Shown here: positions 1-5,392 of the stretch, piece by piece
Layout of the letters: the number at the start of each line of letters is the position of its first letter
How positions within the stretch are numbered: position 1 is the stretch's first letter
Assembly (NCBI GenBank): GCA_030433125.1
Contig: JAUIKZ010000058.1
Location: 1 to 5,392, forward strand
Direction of reading: 5' to 3'
Source of the DNA: Alphaproteobacteria bacterium
GTDB lineage: Bacteria > Pseudomonadota > Alphaproteobacteria > UBA6184
Length of the DNA: 5,392 nucleotides
Notes under the pieces: generated by a model
Told to the model about the DNA's origin: nothing
Databases searched by the model: none
What the model saw: only the letters and a program-made list of their open reading frames with translations
Made by a program: the position numbers and the translations under genes

Positions 1-138
1 CTGATCGTGGACCGCCTGTTCGGGGCCGCAGAACTGCGTCTCGGCGAAAGACGACAGCAGGTCGTGCGGATTGTGCGGACAGATGGCGATCAACGCCCGC
101 CGCGCGCGCCCCAGCCGGAGGCGGAGGCGGAGCGATGA
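1..138 (+). CDS. 3' end of an unrecognised GC-rich gene (partial)
   Basis: Frame 1 is open from the window edge to a TGA at 136-138 and encodes about 45 residues. They begin LIVDRLFGAAELRLGERRQQ and end in a Pro/Glu/Arg-rich tail, PQPEAEAER. Third codon positions are mostly G or C, as expected for a real gene from a high-GC genome and unlike every downstream gene here. The stop overlaps the next ATG as ATGA (135-138), a typical operon junction, which supports frame 1 as the true frame. I do not recognise the family from this fragment. The charged, proline-rich end looks like a disordered C-terminal tail. This stretch probably does not belong to the same genome as the rest of the window. Confidence 0.5.
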   Translation: MIVDRLFGAAELRLGERRQQVVRIVRTDGDQRPPRAPQPEAEAER

Positions 139-1331
139 CACAAGTCCCAGATATGCAAGAGGCGCCACGGACCGAGGAAGAGATTGCCTTTGGCGGCCGC
201 AGTCTAAATAGCGATCAACAGCCCAAATATTTAAACTCCCCCGAACATACCCTGTTTGAAAAACGCCACACACTCTACAATTTGGACAAGGCCCTCAAAC
301 ACAAAACACCCAAGAATCACTTTCTGGTTGTAGAAGGATTTATGGATGTGATCGCGCTTTACCAAGACGGTTTTAAGCAATCGGTGGCCAGCCTGGGCAC
401 AGCTTTTGGTGAAGGCCACCTGCAAACTCTTTGGCGCTATGATAACAAACCTATTTTGTGCTTCGATGGCGACACGGCTGGTACCAAGGCCCTAAAGCGT
501 GCCATTGAAATTATTTATGCAAACCTACAACCCGGCCAATCTGCTCAGTTTATTATTCTTCCTGCAGGCGAAGACCCCGACAGCTTACTGCAAAAAGACG
601 CCCGCGCCTTTCACAAATTGCATGACACCCCCCTAGACCTGCAAGCGGCCACGTGGCATATTCTTACGGCGGAGAAAAATCTCTCCTCCCCAGATGACAT
701 TCGTATGCTTAAAAAAGAGGGGCTCGACCTCCTCAGTAAGATTCCTGATGAGACACTGAAAGCCCTTTATAAAAAGCAGTTTAAAGAAAGTTACGAAGAC
801 CGCTTTTTTAGAGCAACGCCGAAAATTAACGTCGGCTTCACACAAAAAAAGGCTGGCGCGCCCAAGCCAGCCTTTACGCCCAAGCCACTGCCTAACTTTT
901 TAAAAAACACCCTGCTTGGCTGCATATATAAAGACCCAACGTTAGTTGAATACCTTATTGAAAACCAAAGCCTACTTGAAATTTTCACCGCTCAGGAGAA
1001 AGAATTTATTCACCATGCCACCGATTATGCAATGGCGAATGAAATGCACGAAACCTTTGATAATTTTTTATTAAACATTTCACCTAAAACCGTTGATTTT
1101 ATAAAACAAAGCACTACATTAACAGCAGCGAGCCCCTTGGGGAAAAAAAATGGTGAAGGTCTAAAACAAGCGTTTCTAAGCTTACTAGAAGAGGCGCAAC
1201 AAAAGCTGGCCTTCCAAAATCGTTTAAGTGAAGTTAAAAACAGGTTAAAATCAGAATATAGTTCTGAGTCCTGGGGTAAATTTAAAAATTTAATTGAAGT
1301 CTCGTCAAAAGACGAGGGTTATAAAGTATAA
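135..1331 (+). CDS. dnaG: DNA primase DnaG, N-terminally truncated, with a chimeric 5' end
   Basis: DnaG synthesises RNA primers at the replication fork and is recruited by the DnaB helicase. From about residue 17 (IAFGGRSL, then PKYLNSPE) the 398-residue product matches the second half of the primase core. The TOPRIM fold carries E67 in EGFMDV, D111 and D113 in FDGDTAG, and D147 and D149 in GEDPDS. Their spacing (44, then 36 residues) equals that of E. coli E265, D309/D311 and D345/D347. The rest is a divergent C-terminal helicase-binding region. The CHC2 zinc-binding domain and first half of the core, about 200 residues, are absent. Full-length DnaG is about 600 residues. Residues 1-16 (MTQVPDMQEAPRTEEE) do not look like DnaG and belong with the GC-rich upstream DNA, so the ATG at 135 is probably the start of a different gene. 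The product as written should not be a working primase. rpoD follows after 13 bp. Confidence 0.9.
   Translation: MTQVPDMQEAPRTEEEIAFGGRSLNSDQQPKYLNSPEHTLFEKRHTLYNLDKALKHKTPKNHFLVVEGFMDVIALYQDGFKQSVASLGTAFGEGHLQTLWRYDNKPILCFDGDTAGTKALKRAIEIIYANLQPGQSAQFIILPAGEDPDSLLQKDARAFHKLHDTPLDLQAATWHILTAEKNLSSPDDIRMLKKEGLDLLSKIPDETLKALYKKQFKESYEDRFFRATPKINVGFTQKKAGAPKPAFTPKPLPNFLKNTLLGCIYKDPTLVEYLIENQSLLEIFTAQEKEFIHHATDYAMANEMHETFDNFLLNISPKTVDFIKQSTTLTAASPLGKKNGEGLKQAFLSLLEEAQQKLAFQNRLSEVKNRLKSEYSSESWGKFKNLIEVSSKDEGYKV
139..190. other. Probable chimeric junction between GC-rich and moderate-GC DNA
   Basis: Base composition falls from roughly 70% GC in the first 135 bases to about 45% within the next hundred or so. 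Similarity to DnaG begins abruptly at about position 183, in the middle of the family's conserved core. The exact join cannot be fixed from the sequence, but it should lie after the ATGA at 135-138 and before the AFGGR codons (186-200). I infer a join of two unrelated sequences, either by assembly or by a real rearrangement. Confidence 0.65.
1301..1316 (+). other. Short perfect hairpin at the dnaG-rpoD boundary
   Basis: CTCGTC (1301-1306), an AAAA loop and GACGAG (1311-1316) form a perfect 6-bp stem in the last codons of dnaG, 17 nt before the rpoD ribosome binding site. No T-run follows it, so it is not a classical terminator. It could slow or mark mRNA processing between the two genes. In E. 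coli the dnaG-rpoD boundary is also a processing region. It may equally be chance. Confidence 0.35.
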
Positions 1332-1339
1332 AAGGAAAG
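1332..1339 (+). promoter_or_regulatory. Ribosome binding site that sets the rpoD start
   Basis: AAGGAAAG lies just after the dnaG stop codon and a few bases before the ATG at 1345. It favours that ATG over the in-frame TTG at 1294, which lies inside dnaG and would add 17 basic residues not typical of sigma factors. Confidence 0.7.
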
Positions 1340-1344
1340 CTAAA

Positions 1345-3324
1345 ATGAGTGATACCAAATATAGCACAGTAGAACGTAAAATCGTCATCAACATTTTAAA
1401 CATGGCGAAAGAAAAAGGCTATGTTACGTACGACGACCTTAACGAAGTTTTGAAGGAAGAAAAGCTATCAGAAGACAAGCTCGAAGACATCATCACCGTT
1501 TTACAAGAGGCCGATATTGAGGTGCTTGATGAAGAGCCTTCGAAAACTAAAAAAGATGAATACGATGAGAACGACGAAGAAGCCAAGAAAAAAGAAGTGG
1601 GCGAAACACAGCTGACGGAAGTTGAAGGGCAAGATGAAGAGGAAACCACCGAAACCACCGATAACACCGGTGTTAAATCAGATGACCCCGTGCGCCTTTA
1701 CCTTAAAGAAATGGGCACCGTAGAACTGCTGTCGCGTGAAGGCGAGATTGCGCTTGCTAAACGCATTGAAGAAGGTAACAACGAAATGATTGGCGCCCTG
1801 TTTGAAAGCCCAATCACTTTCCAATATCTTTCCAAGTGGCTTGAAGATGTAGAAAACGGCCAAATGGCTCTTCGTGAAATTATCAACCTCGAGGCTTACA
1901 ATGAGCCAGAGTTTGACGAAAATGAACTAGAATCCTCGGAAAGCACTGAGCCTGTGGAGAAAAAAGTTAGTGAAACATCCACTACTGATACTGAAGCTGA
2001 TGCTGAAGAAACCAAAAAAGAAGGCGAAGAGGAAGAAGAGACTAGTGAGGACTCGAGCGACGACAACGATTCCTCGCGAAATATTCAAGAGTTAGAAGAA
2101 AACCTGCGCCCTCAAATTTTACAAAGCTTCCACACACTCATGGACTTGCATGGCCAATTCATTATGCTCGAAGAAGAGAAAATAAAAGGTGAAGCCTCTC
2201 CGGCCGTTACGAAAAAGCTTGATGAGTTAAAAACAAAGCTCATTGAGCTCACCGCTAACGTACACCTAAATTCAGAGCGTATTCAAGAGCTGGCTAATGA
2301 GCACTACCTGCCGGCTAAAGTTCTTACGTCACACGAAACGAACTTGCTGAAAAAATCAGCCGAGCATAAAATTAAGCGTGAGGATTTTATCAAAGCCCTT
2401 GAGAAAAATAAGCTTCAAGCAGCGGGCATTGAAACACTCACCTCTAGCAACAAAAAATGGGCAGAATTTGTTGAGGTGGAGCAAGCCACCTTTAAAAACT
2501 ATTGGGATAAAATCGCTGAGGTAGAAGAAAAGTTTAGCATCCCAGCGCATACCTTTCAGGAAATGGTAAAAAGCGTGCAACGCGGTGACCGACTAGCTGA
2601 ACGCGCCAAGAAAGAAATGATCGAAGCTAACCTTCGCCTTGTGATTTCTATCGCTAAAAAATACACAAACAGGGGCCTTCAATTCTTAGACCTCATTCAA
2701 GAAGGCAACATTGGCCTCATGAAAGCAGTTGAAAAATTTGAGTATCGCCGCGGCTACAAATTCTCCACCTATGCCACGTGGTGGATCCGTCAGGCCATCA
2801 CTCGCTCAATTGCCGACCAAGCCCGTACCATTCGTATTCCGGTGCACATGATCGAAACCATCAACAAGCTTGTACGTATGTCGCGCCAGATGCTGAATGA
2901 CATGGGCCGTGAACCTACCCCTGAGGAGCTCGCTGAGAAAATGGCCATGCCTATCGAAAAAGTGCGCAAGGTTCTCAAAATCTCTAAAGAGCCCATCAGC
3001 CTTGAAACACCAGTGGGCGACGAAGAAGACAGTCACTTAGGCGACTTTATTGAAGACAAAAACGCGTTGCTTCCTATTGATGCGGCCATTCATAACAACT
3101 TAAAAGACACCACCACTCGTGTGCTTTCATCTCTGACTCCTCGTGAAGAACGCGTGTTAAGAATGCGCTTTGGCATTGGCATGAACACCGATCACACCCT
3201 CGAAGAAGTGGGGCAACAGTTTAACGTCACGCGCGAACGTATCCGCCAGATTGAAGCCAAAGCCTTGCGCAAACTAAAACACCCCACCCGCTCACGCAAA
3301 CTCAGGAGCTTCCTCGATACATAA
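1345..3324 (+). CDS. rpoD: RNA polymerase primary sigma factor RpoD (sigma-70)
   Basis: This is the housekeeping sigma factor that directs core RNA polymerase to -10/-35 promoters. Starting at ATG 1345 it has 659 residues, somewhat longer than E. coli RpoD (613). Region 1.1 is at about residues 8-60 and region 1.2 at 113-145 (DPVRLYLKEMG). A long non-conserved region (about 146-400) carries a Glu/Ser/Asp-rich acidic insert at about 186-248. Region 2 spans about 400-500, with the promoter-melting and -10-reading segment YKFSTYATWWIRQAITRSIA. Region 3 is at about 500-575. Region 4 is at about 590-650, with the -35-binding helix-turn-helix TLEEVGQQFNVTRERIRQIE. Another acidic stretch (about 63-110) links regions 1.1 and 1.2. 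All core functional segments are intact. The stop overlaps the next gene's ATG. The gene sits 13 bp after dnaG, the classic macromolecular-synthesis arrangement, although no rpsU is visible. Primary sigma factor identity is certain. Confidence 0.98.
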   Translation: MSDTKYSTVERKIVINILNMAKEKGYVTYDDLNEVLKEEKLSEDKLEDIITVLQEADIEVLDEEPSKTKKDEYDENDEEAKKKEVGETQLTEVEGQDEEETTETTDNTGVKSDDPVRLYLKEMGTVELLSREGEIALAKRIEEGNNEMIGALFESPITFQYLSKWLEDVENGQMALREIINLEAYNEPEFDENELESSESTEPVEKKVSETSTTDTEADAEETKKEGEEEEETSEDSSDDNDSSRNIQELEENLRPQILQSFHTLMDLHGQFIMLEEEKIKGEASPAVTKKLDELKTKLIELTANVHLNSERIQELANEHYLPAKVLTSHETNLLKKSAEHKIKREDFIKALEKNKLQAAGIETLTSSNKKWAEFVEVEQATFKNYWDKIAEVEEKFSIPAHTFQEMVKSVQRGDRLAERAKKEMIEANLRLVISIAKKYTNRGLQFLDLIQEGNIGLMKAVEKFEYRRGYKFSTYATWWIRQAITRSIADQARTIRIPVHMIETINKLVRMSRQMLNDMGREPTPEELAEKMAMPIEKVRKVLKISKEPISLETPVGDEEDSHLGDFIEDKNALLPIDAAIHNNLKDTTTRVLSSLTPREERVLRMRFGIGMNTDHTLEEVGQQFNVTRERIRQIEAKALRKLKHPTRSRKLRSFLDT

Positions 3325-4130
3325 TGAATATTTTGTTCTTAGGAGACATTGTTGGTAAAAGCGGCCGCCAAGTAGTGTTAGACCACTTGGCCGCTATAAA
3401 AGAACAACATAAAATTAACGTCGTCATCGCAAACGGTGAAAACGCCGCACACGGCTTTGGCATCAACGCCAAAATTGCCAACGAGTTATACGAAGCCGGG
3501 GTGGACGTTATCACCACCGGCAACCATATTTGGGACCAAAAAGAAATTGTGGGCTACATTTCACAAACCCCCAAATTGCTCAGGCCCGGGAACTACCCCG
3601 CGCACCAGCCAGGCCAAGGACATGTGGTTGCCGAAGATGCTCGCGGCCGCAAGGTTCTTGTGATAAACGTCGCCTGCCGCCTTTTTATGGATTTTGCTAA
3701 CGACCCCTTTGTGTATCTAGACGACGTACTCAAAAACTACACCTTGGGCGCCAACGTCAAAGCTATTTTTGTTGATGTGCATGGAGAAGCCACTAGCGAA
3801 AAAGCCTGCATCGCCCACTACTTAGATGGGCGCGTGTCGGCTGTTGTGGGTACCCATACTCATACGCCCACTGCTGACCATCGCCTGCTCGAGAACAACA
3901 CCGCCTTCCACACGGACGCCGGCATGTGTGGTGATTACAACTCTTGCATTGGGATGGATAAAACTCTCGCCGTTCAACGCACACGCCAACTAATTCCTAA
4001 AGAGCGCCTGCAACCCGCAGAGGGCGAAGCCACTTTATGTGGCACCATCATTAAAACGGATGACACAACCGGATTGGCTACAAGCGTGCACCAGATTATC
4101 CGCGGACCCGGGCTGGAAAACAAAAATTAG
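3324..4130 (+). CDS. ymdB: YmdB/TIGR00282-family metallophosphoesterase
   Basis: The 268-residue product matches the TIGR00282 family in length and throughout its sequence. The B. subtilis member YmdB is a cytoplasmic 2',3'- and 3',5'-cyclic-nucleotide phosphodiesterase affecting biofilm and sporulation decisions. Expected di-metal ligands are present: D8 (FLGDIVG), E39 and N40 (NGENAAHGFGI), N67 and H68 (TTGNHIWD), H153 (DVHGEATSEK), and H178 and H180 (VVGTHTHTPTADHR). The family segment TDAGMCGDYNSCIGMD is also clear. A small departure is VACR where many members have a Gly before the Arg (as in NLQGR). The ATG at 3324 shares its A with the rpoD TAA (TAATG), and AGGAG lies at 3304-3308. Translation is therefore probably coupled to rpoD by re-initiation. 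The substrate in this organism is inferred from the family only. Confidence 0.93.
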   Translation: MNILFLGDIVGKSGRQVVLDHLAAIKEQHKINVVIANGENAAHGFGINAKIANELYEAGVDVITTGNHIWDQKEIVGYISQTPKLLRPGNYPAHQPGQGHVVAEDARGRKVLVINVACRLFMDFANDPFVYLDDVLKNYTLGANVKAIFVDVHGEATSEKACIAHYLDGRVSAVVGTHTHTPTADHRLLENNTAFHTDAGMCGDYNSCIGMDKTLAVQRTRQLIPKERLQPAEGEATLCGTIIKTDDTTGLATSVHQIIRGPGLENKN

Positions 4131-4139
4131 GGAGGACCT

Positions 4140-4535
4140 ATGGCAACGTTTAAATTAGGGAAATTAGTACGCGACAAAACAGTAGAAATATACGAAGACT
4201 CTGCCGTCACCCATATAGAGCACCACTACCTCTCCAAACCCAGCCTCACGCAACAACTGTTAGTAAAACTACAAGAAGAAGCCGCTGAGGCGAAAGCCGC
4301 AGAAGACAAAGCTGAGTTAATCGATGAAATAGGTGACGTTCTCACCATCATTGACGCGCTGTGTGAAAATGAAGGGATCACGCCTCAAGAGTTAGAAAAA
4401 GCAAAAGAGCAAAAAACAAAAGACCGTGGCGCTTTTGAGAAGGGCCTGTGGATAGACCACATAGAAGTTAGCGACCCTGACGATATATGGTATCAATATT
4501 GCGATGCCCGCCCTCATAAATACCCGCGTATTTAA
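4140..4535 (+). CDS. MazG-like nucleotide pyrophosphohydrolase (COG4997-type)
   Basis: The 131-residue protein opens with the KLVRDK signature of small all-alpha NTP pyrophosphohydrolases, often annotated as phosphoribosyl-ATP pyrophosphohydrolase-like. The MazG-superfamily metal-binding motif is visible as EEAAE (46-50) and EIGD (63-66), with 12 residues between, fitting ExxE-12-28-ExxD. The GAFEKGLW segment at about 97-104 resembles the usual end of short family members. Another 27 or so residues follow (…DPDDIWYQYCDARPHKYPRI), forming an aromatic and acidic tail. These enzymes hydrolyse nucleoside triphosphates to the monophosphate and pyrophosphate, and a house-cleaning role is likely. 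The substrate cannot be told from the sequence, and a histidine-biosynthesis role is not supported because no his genes are nearby. A strong GGAGG at 4131-4135 precedes the ATG, 9 bp after the phosphoesterase stop. It looks like the last gene of the operon. Confidence 0.85.
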   Translation: MATFKLGKLVRDKTVEIYEDSAVTHIEHHYLSKPSLTQQLLVKLQEEAAEAKAAEDKAELIDEIGDVLTIIDALCENEGITPQELEKAKEQKTKDRGAFEKGLWIDHIEVSDPDDIWYQYCDARPHKYPRI

Positions 4536-4686
4536 TAAATCGCATAAATGCCAAGGAGCCCCATTCGTAACGACCACTATCAACGAGTTTCCTCTTATGG
4601 TCGCCCCCTATGACTTTGAGGTTAGTGGCAACTTGGGCATGGGCACCTTTCATGTTCTTAAAGATAATCCAAACGATCATAACTAA
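4504..4686 (+). CDS. Doubtful 60-codon ORF downstream of the MazG-like gene
   Basis: An open frame runs from ATG 4504, overlapping the end of the MazG-like gene by 32 bp, to TAA 4684-4686. I recognise no family, membrane segment or motif. The better-looking part starts at the internal ATG 4597 (MVAPYDFEVSGNLGMGTF). A good Shine-Dalgarno-like AAGGAG occurs at 4553-4558, but no ATG, GTG or TTG in this frame sits at a usual distance after it. The codon pattern is not unlike the neighbours'. An opposite-strand frame of similar length covers the same bases and is equally unconvincing. It could be a small gene, a decayed remnant, or plain intergenic DNA. Confidence 0.2.
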   Translation: MPALINTRVFNKSHKCQGAPFVTTTINEFPLMVAPYDFEVSGNLGMGTFHVLKDNPNDHN

Positions 4687-4700
4687 CACACTGGCCTGCG

Positions 4701-4795
4701 GGGGGCTGGACGAGCCTTTGCTTTAGCAAAGCCTCTACGGCGCGCTTTGCGTGCCGCTTCATTTAAGCGGTAAGCTAAATGAAGGTCCAGCCCCC
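4701..4795. repeat. 95-nt cloverleaf (four-way-junction) inverted-repeat element
   Basis: A perfect 11-bp closing stem is formed by GGGGGCTGGAC (4701-4711) and GTCCAGCCCCC (4785-4795). Three adjacent hairpins fill the interior. The first (4712-4735) has 9 bp, one C/C mismatch and a TTTA loop. The second (4738-4756) has 8 bp including one G/T pair and a TTT loop. The third (4757-4784) has 11 bp with one bulged A and a GGTAA loop. Only two interior bases, 4736-4737, are outside hairpins. An optional outer pairing is GCCT (4694-4697) with AGGC (4801-4804). It lies between two convergent gene groups. No T-run follows on either strand, so it is not a standard terminator. It could be a mobile palindromic repeat, a structured RNA, or a bidirectional transcript-end barrier. 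The folding pattern is seen directly and its role is unknown. Confidence 0.6.
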
Positions 4796-4824
4796 ACGAA
4801 AGGCGATCACTACGTGTTAAGCCG

Positions 4825-5061
4825 TTATGATTTACCCTTCGCGTCAGGTTTTTTAGGCACCAAATCAACGCCCCCATCGTGTAAAGGGTTGCATTTTAAA
4901 ATGCGTTTAATGGTAAGGTATCCCCCCTTAAATGTTCCCCATGTTTTAAACGCTTCTAACCCATAAGCCGAGCAGCTCGGGTAAAAACGGCAACGGTTCC
5001 TTAGCATAGGTGAAATCAGTAAGCGATATAACTTAATAAGCCCTATAAAGATATACTTCAT
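4825..5061 (-). CDS. yidD: Membrane protein insertion efficiency factor YidD
   Basis: The 78-residue product is a clear YidD, a small protein at the inner face of the membrane that assists YidC-mediated insertion of inner-membrane proteins. An amphipathic N-terminal helix (about residues 1-20, MKYIFIGLIKLYRLLISPML) precedes the family core CRFYPSCSAYGLEAF. KRILKCNPLHDGGVDLVP follows. The three conserved cysteines are C24, C30 and C57. Length is normal for the family (70-90), ending in a short lysine-rich tail. Its ATG (5061-5059) overlaps the rnpA TGA as ATGA, and no strong Shine-Dalgarno is visible before it, so translation is probably coupled to rnpA. The stop is TAA at 4827-4825. yidC, which usually comes next in rpmH-rnpA-yidD-yidC, does not follow. 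Confidence 0.95.
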   Translation of the reverse strand: MKYIFIGLIKLYRLLISPMLRNRCRFYPSCSAYGLEAFKTWGTFKGGYLTIKRILKCNPLHDGGVDLVPKKPDAKGKS

Positions 5062-5392
5062 AAGTTTGCCGTTTGTTGTTGTGCTTCTTCCAGGTGTTGG
5101 ATTAACAGATGATAATCACATTCCAAGAGGCGGCTTCGCGCTATGAAGACATAAGCGTTATCGGCACAAAATGGGGCGCGTTTGTGCACCTCCTGTAGAG
5201 CGGCCCTTAAACGGCGCTTGCAGAAATTACGCTGTACGGCGCCGCCAATTTTGCGTGTGGCGGTAAAGCCAACAAGCAGCGGGTGTGTGTTTTTTTCATA
5301 AAGTTGTGACCGGGGAATGGCCATCAGGACAAACGTTTTAAAAACGAAACGCCTGCCAGCTTTCGACAACTTCACAAAACTTCCGCGTTTTT
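5058..5392 (-). CDS. rnpA: Ribonuclease P protein component RnpA (5' end outside the window)
   Basis: RnpA is the basic protein subunit of RNase P, which with the RNA subunit removes 5' leaders from pre-tRNAs. The core is clear: SKAGRRFVFKTFVLMAIPRS, then GFTATRKIGGAVQRNFCKRR, where the family's RNR motif (usually RNRxKRR) reads RNFCKRR, then DNAYVFIARSRLLECDY. The first start codon in the window is GTG at 5375-5373, giving 105 residues. The frame stays open to the edge, however, adding KRGSF just before, which resembles the family's LKKRxxF opening. The true start therefore lies beyond 5392 and the GTG is an internal valine. The style resembles alphaproteobacterial RnpA. rpmH would be expected just upstream, outside the window. 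The stop overlaps the yidD start. Confidence 0.93.
   Translation of the reverse strand, partial: KRGSFVKLSKAGRRFVFKTFVLMAIPRSQLYEKNTHPLLVGFTATRKIGGAVQRNFCKRRLRAALQEVHKRAPFCADNAYVFIARSRLLECDYHLLIQHLEEAQQQTANL

Noticed and set aside
1294..1344. rpoD start at TTG 1294
   Set aside because: It would overlap dnaG by 38 bp and add 17 basic residues foreign to sigma factors. ATG 1345 has a well-placed AAGGAAAG and gives a normal region 1.1 start.
1419..1667. Ser-rich minus-strand ORF opposite rpoD
   Set aside because: It is the antisense of the Glu/Lys/Asp-rich rpoD codons, which read as Ser and Phe on the other strand.
193..3650. Three copies of the 8-mer GCGGCCGC (193-200, 3361-3368, 3643-3650)
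   Set aside because: This is more than expected in DNA of this GC, but each copy lies in a coding sequence around Gly-Arg or Gly-Arg-like codons. The first encodes the conserved AFGGR of DnaG, so neither a cloning scar nor a functional motif is needed.
4571..4603. Inverted repeat CGACCA / TGGTCG
   Set aside because: Only 6 bp with a 21-nt loop and no T-run. It is well within what chance gives.
4468..4689. Minus-strand ORF of 73 codons opposite the end of the MazG-like gene
   Set aside because: It has no recognisable motif or ribosome binding site, and it overlaps the MazG-like gene antisense.
4701..4795. The cloverleaf as a tRNA or tmRNA
   Set aside because: The closing stem is 11 bp rather than 7, the loops are only 3-5 nt, there is no TTCRANY T-loop, no 7-nt anticodon loop and no 3' CCA. 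The shape alone is similar.
4701..4795. The cloverleaf as a standard rho-independent terminator
   Set aside because: No T-run follows the stem on the plus strand (ACGAAAGG) or on the minus strand (CGCAGGCC).
4683..4966. ORFs on both strands reading through the cloverleaf
   Set aside because: They are by-products of GC-rich palindromic sequence and of yidD read in other frames. Their compositions (Arg/Ala-rich or mixed) show no protein family.

Overview
The window looks like part of a Gram-negative, probably alphaproteobacterial, chromosome of moderate GC (mid-40s % by eye), most likely a metagenome-assembled contig. The alphaproteobacterial assignment is an inference. It rests on the RnpA sequence style (GFTATRKIGGAVQRN), the dnaG-rpoD pair and the rnpA-yidD pair. 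No rRNA, tRNA, insertion sequence or CRISPR array was found.

Layout, left to right. (1) Positions 1 to about 180 are strikingly GC-rich. They hold the 3' end of an unrecognised gene read in frame 1. Its TGA overlaps, as ATGA, the ATG of the next reading frame. (2) That next frame becomes DnaG primase at about position 180, but enters the family in the middle of the protein. The zinc-binding domain and the first half of the polymerase core are missing, about 200 residues in all. The composition break and the domain loss coincide, so the left edge is most simply a chimeric join, by assembly or by rearrangement. (3) A compact plus-strand cluster follows: dnaG (partial), rpoD (primary sigma factor), a YmdB/TIGR00282-type metallophosphoesterase, and a small MazG-like nucleotide pyrophosphohydrolase. 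The gaps are 13 bp, a 1-bp stop/start overlap (TAATG), and 9 bp, so co-transcription is likely. (4) The intergenic stretch at 4536-4824 separates convergent gene groups. It contains a doubtful 60-codon ORF and a remarkable 95-nt element (4701-4795) that can fold almost completely into a four-way-junction cloverleaf. (5) On the minus strand, rnpA (its 5' end lies outside the window) and yidD overlap by ATGA. No yidC follows yidD.

Functionally the window is mostly housekeeping: replication priming, transcription initiation, RNA/nucleotide turnover, tRNA processing and membrane protein insertion. The points most worth a second look are the left-edge chimera and the cloverleaf element between the convergent operons. 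I see no convincing new multi-gene system.
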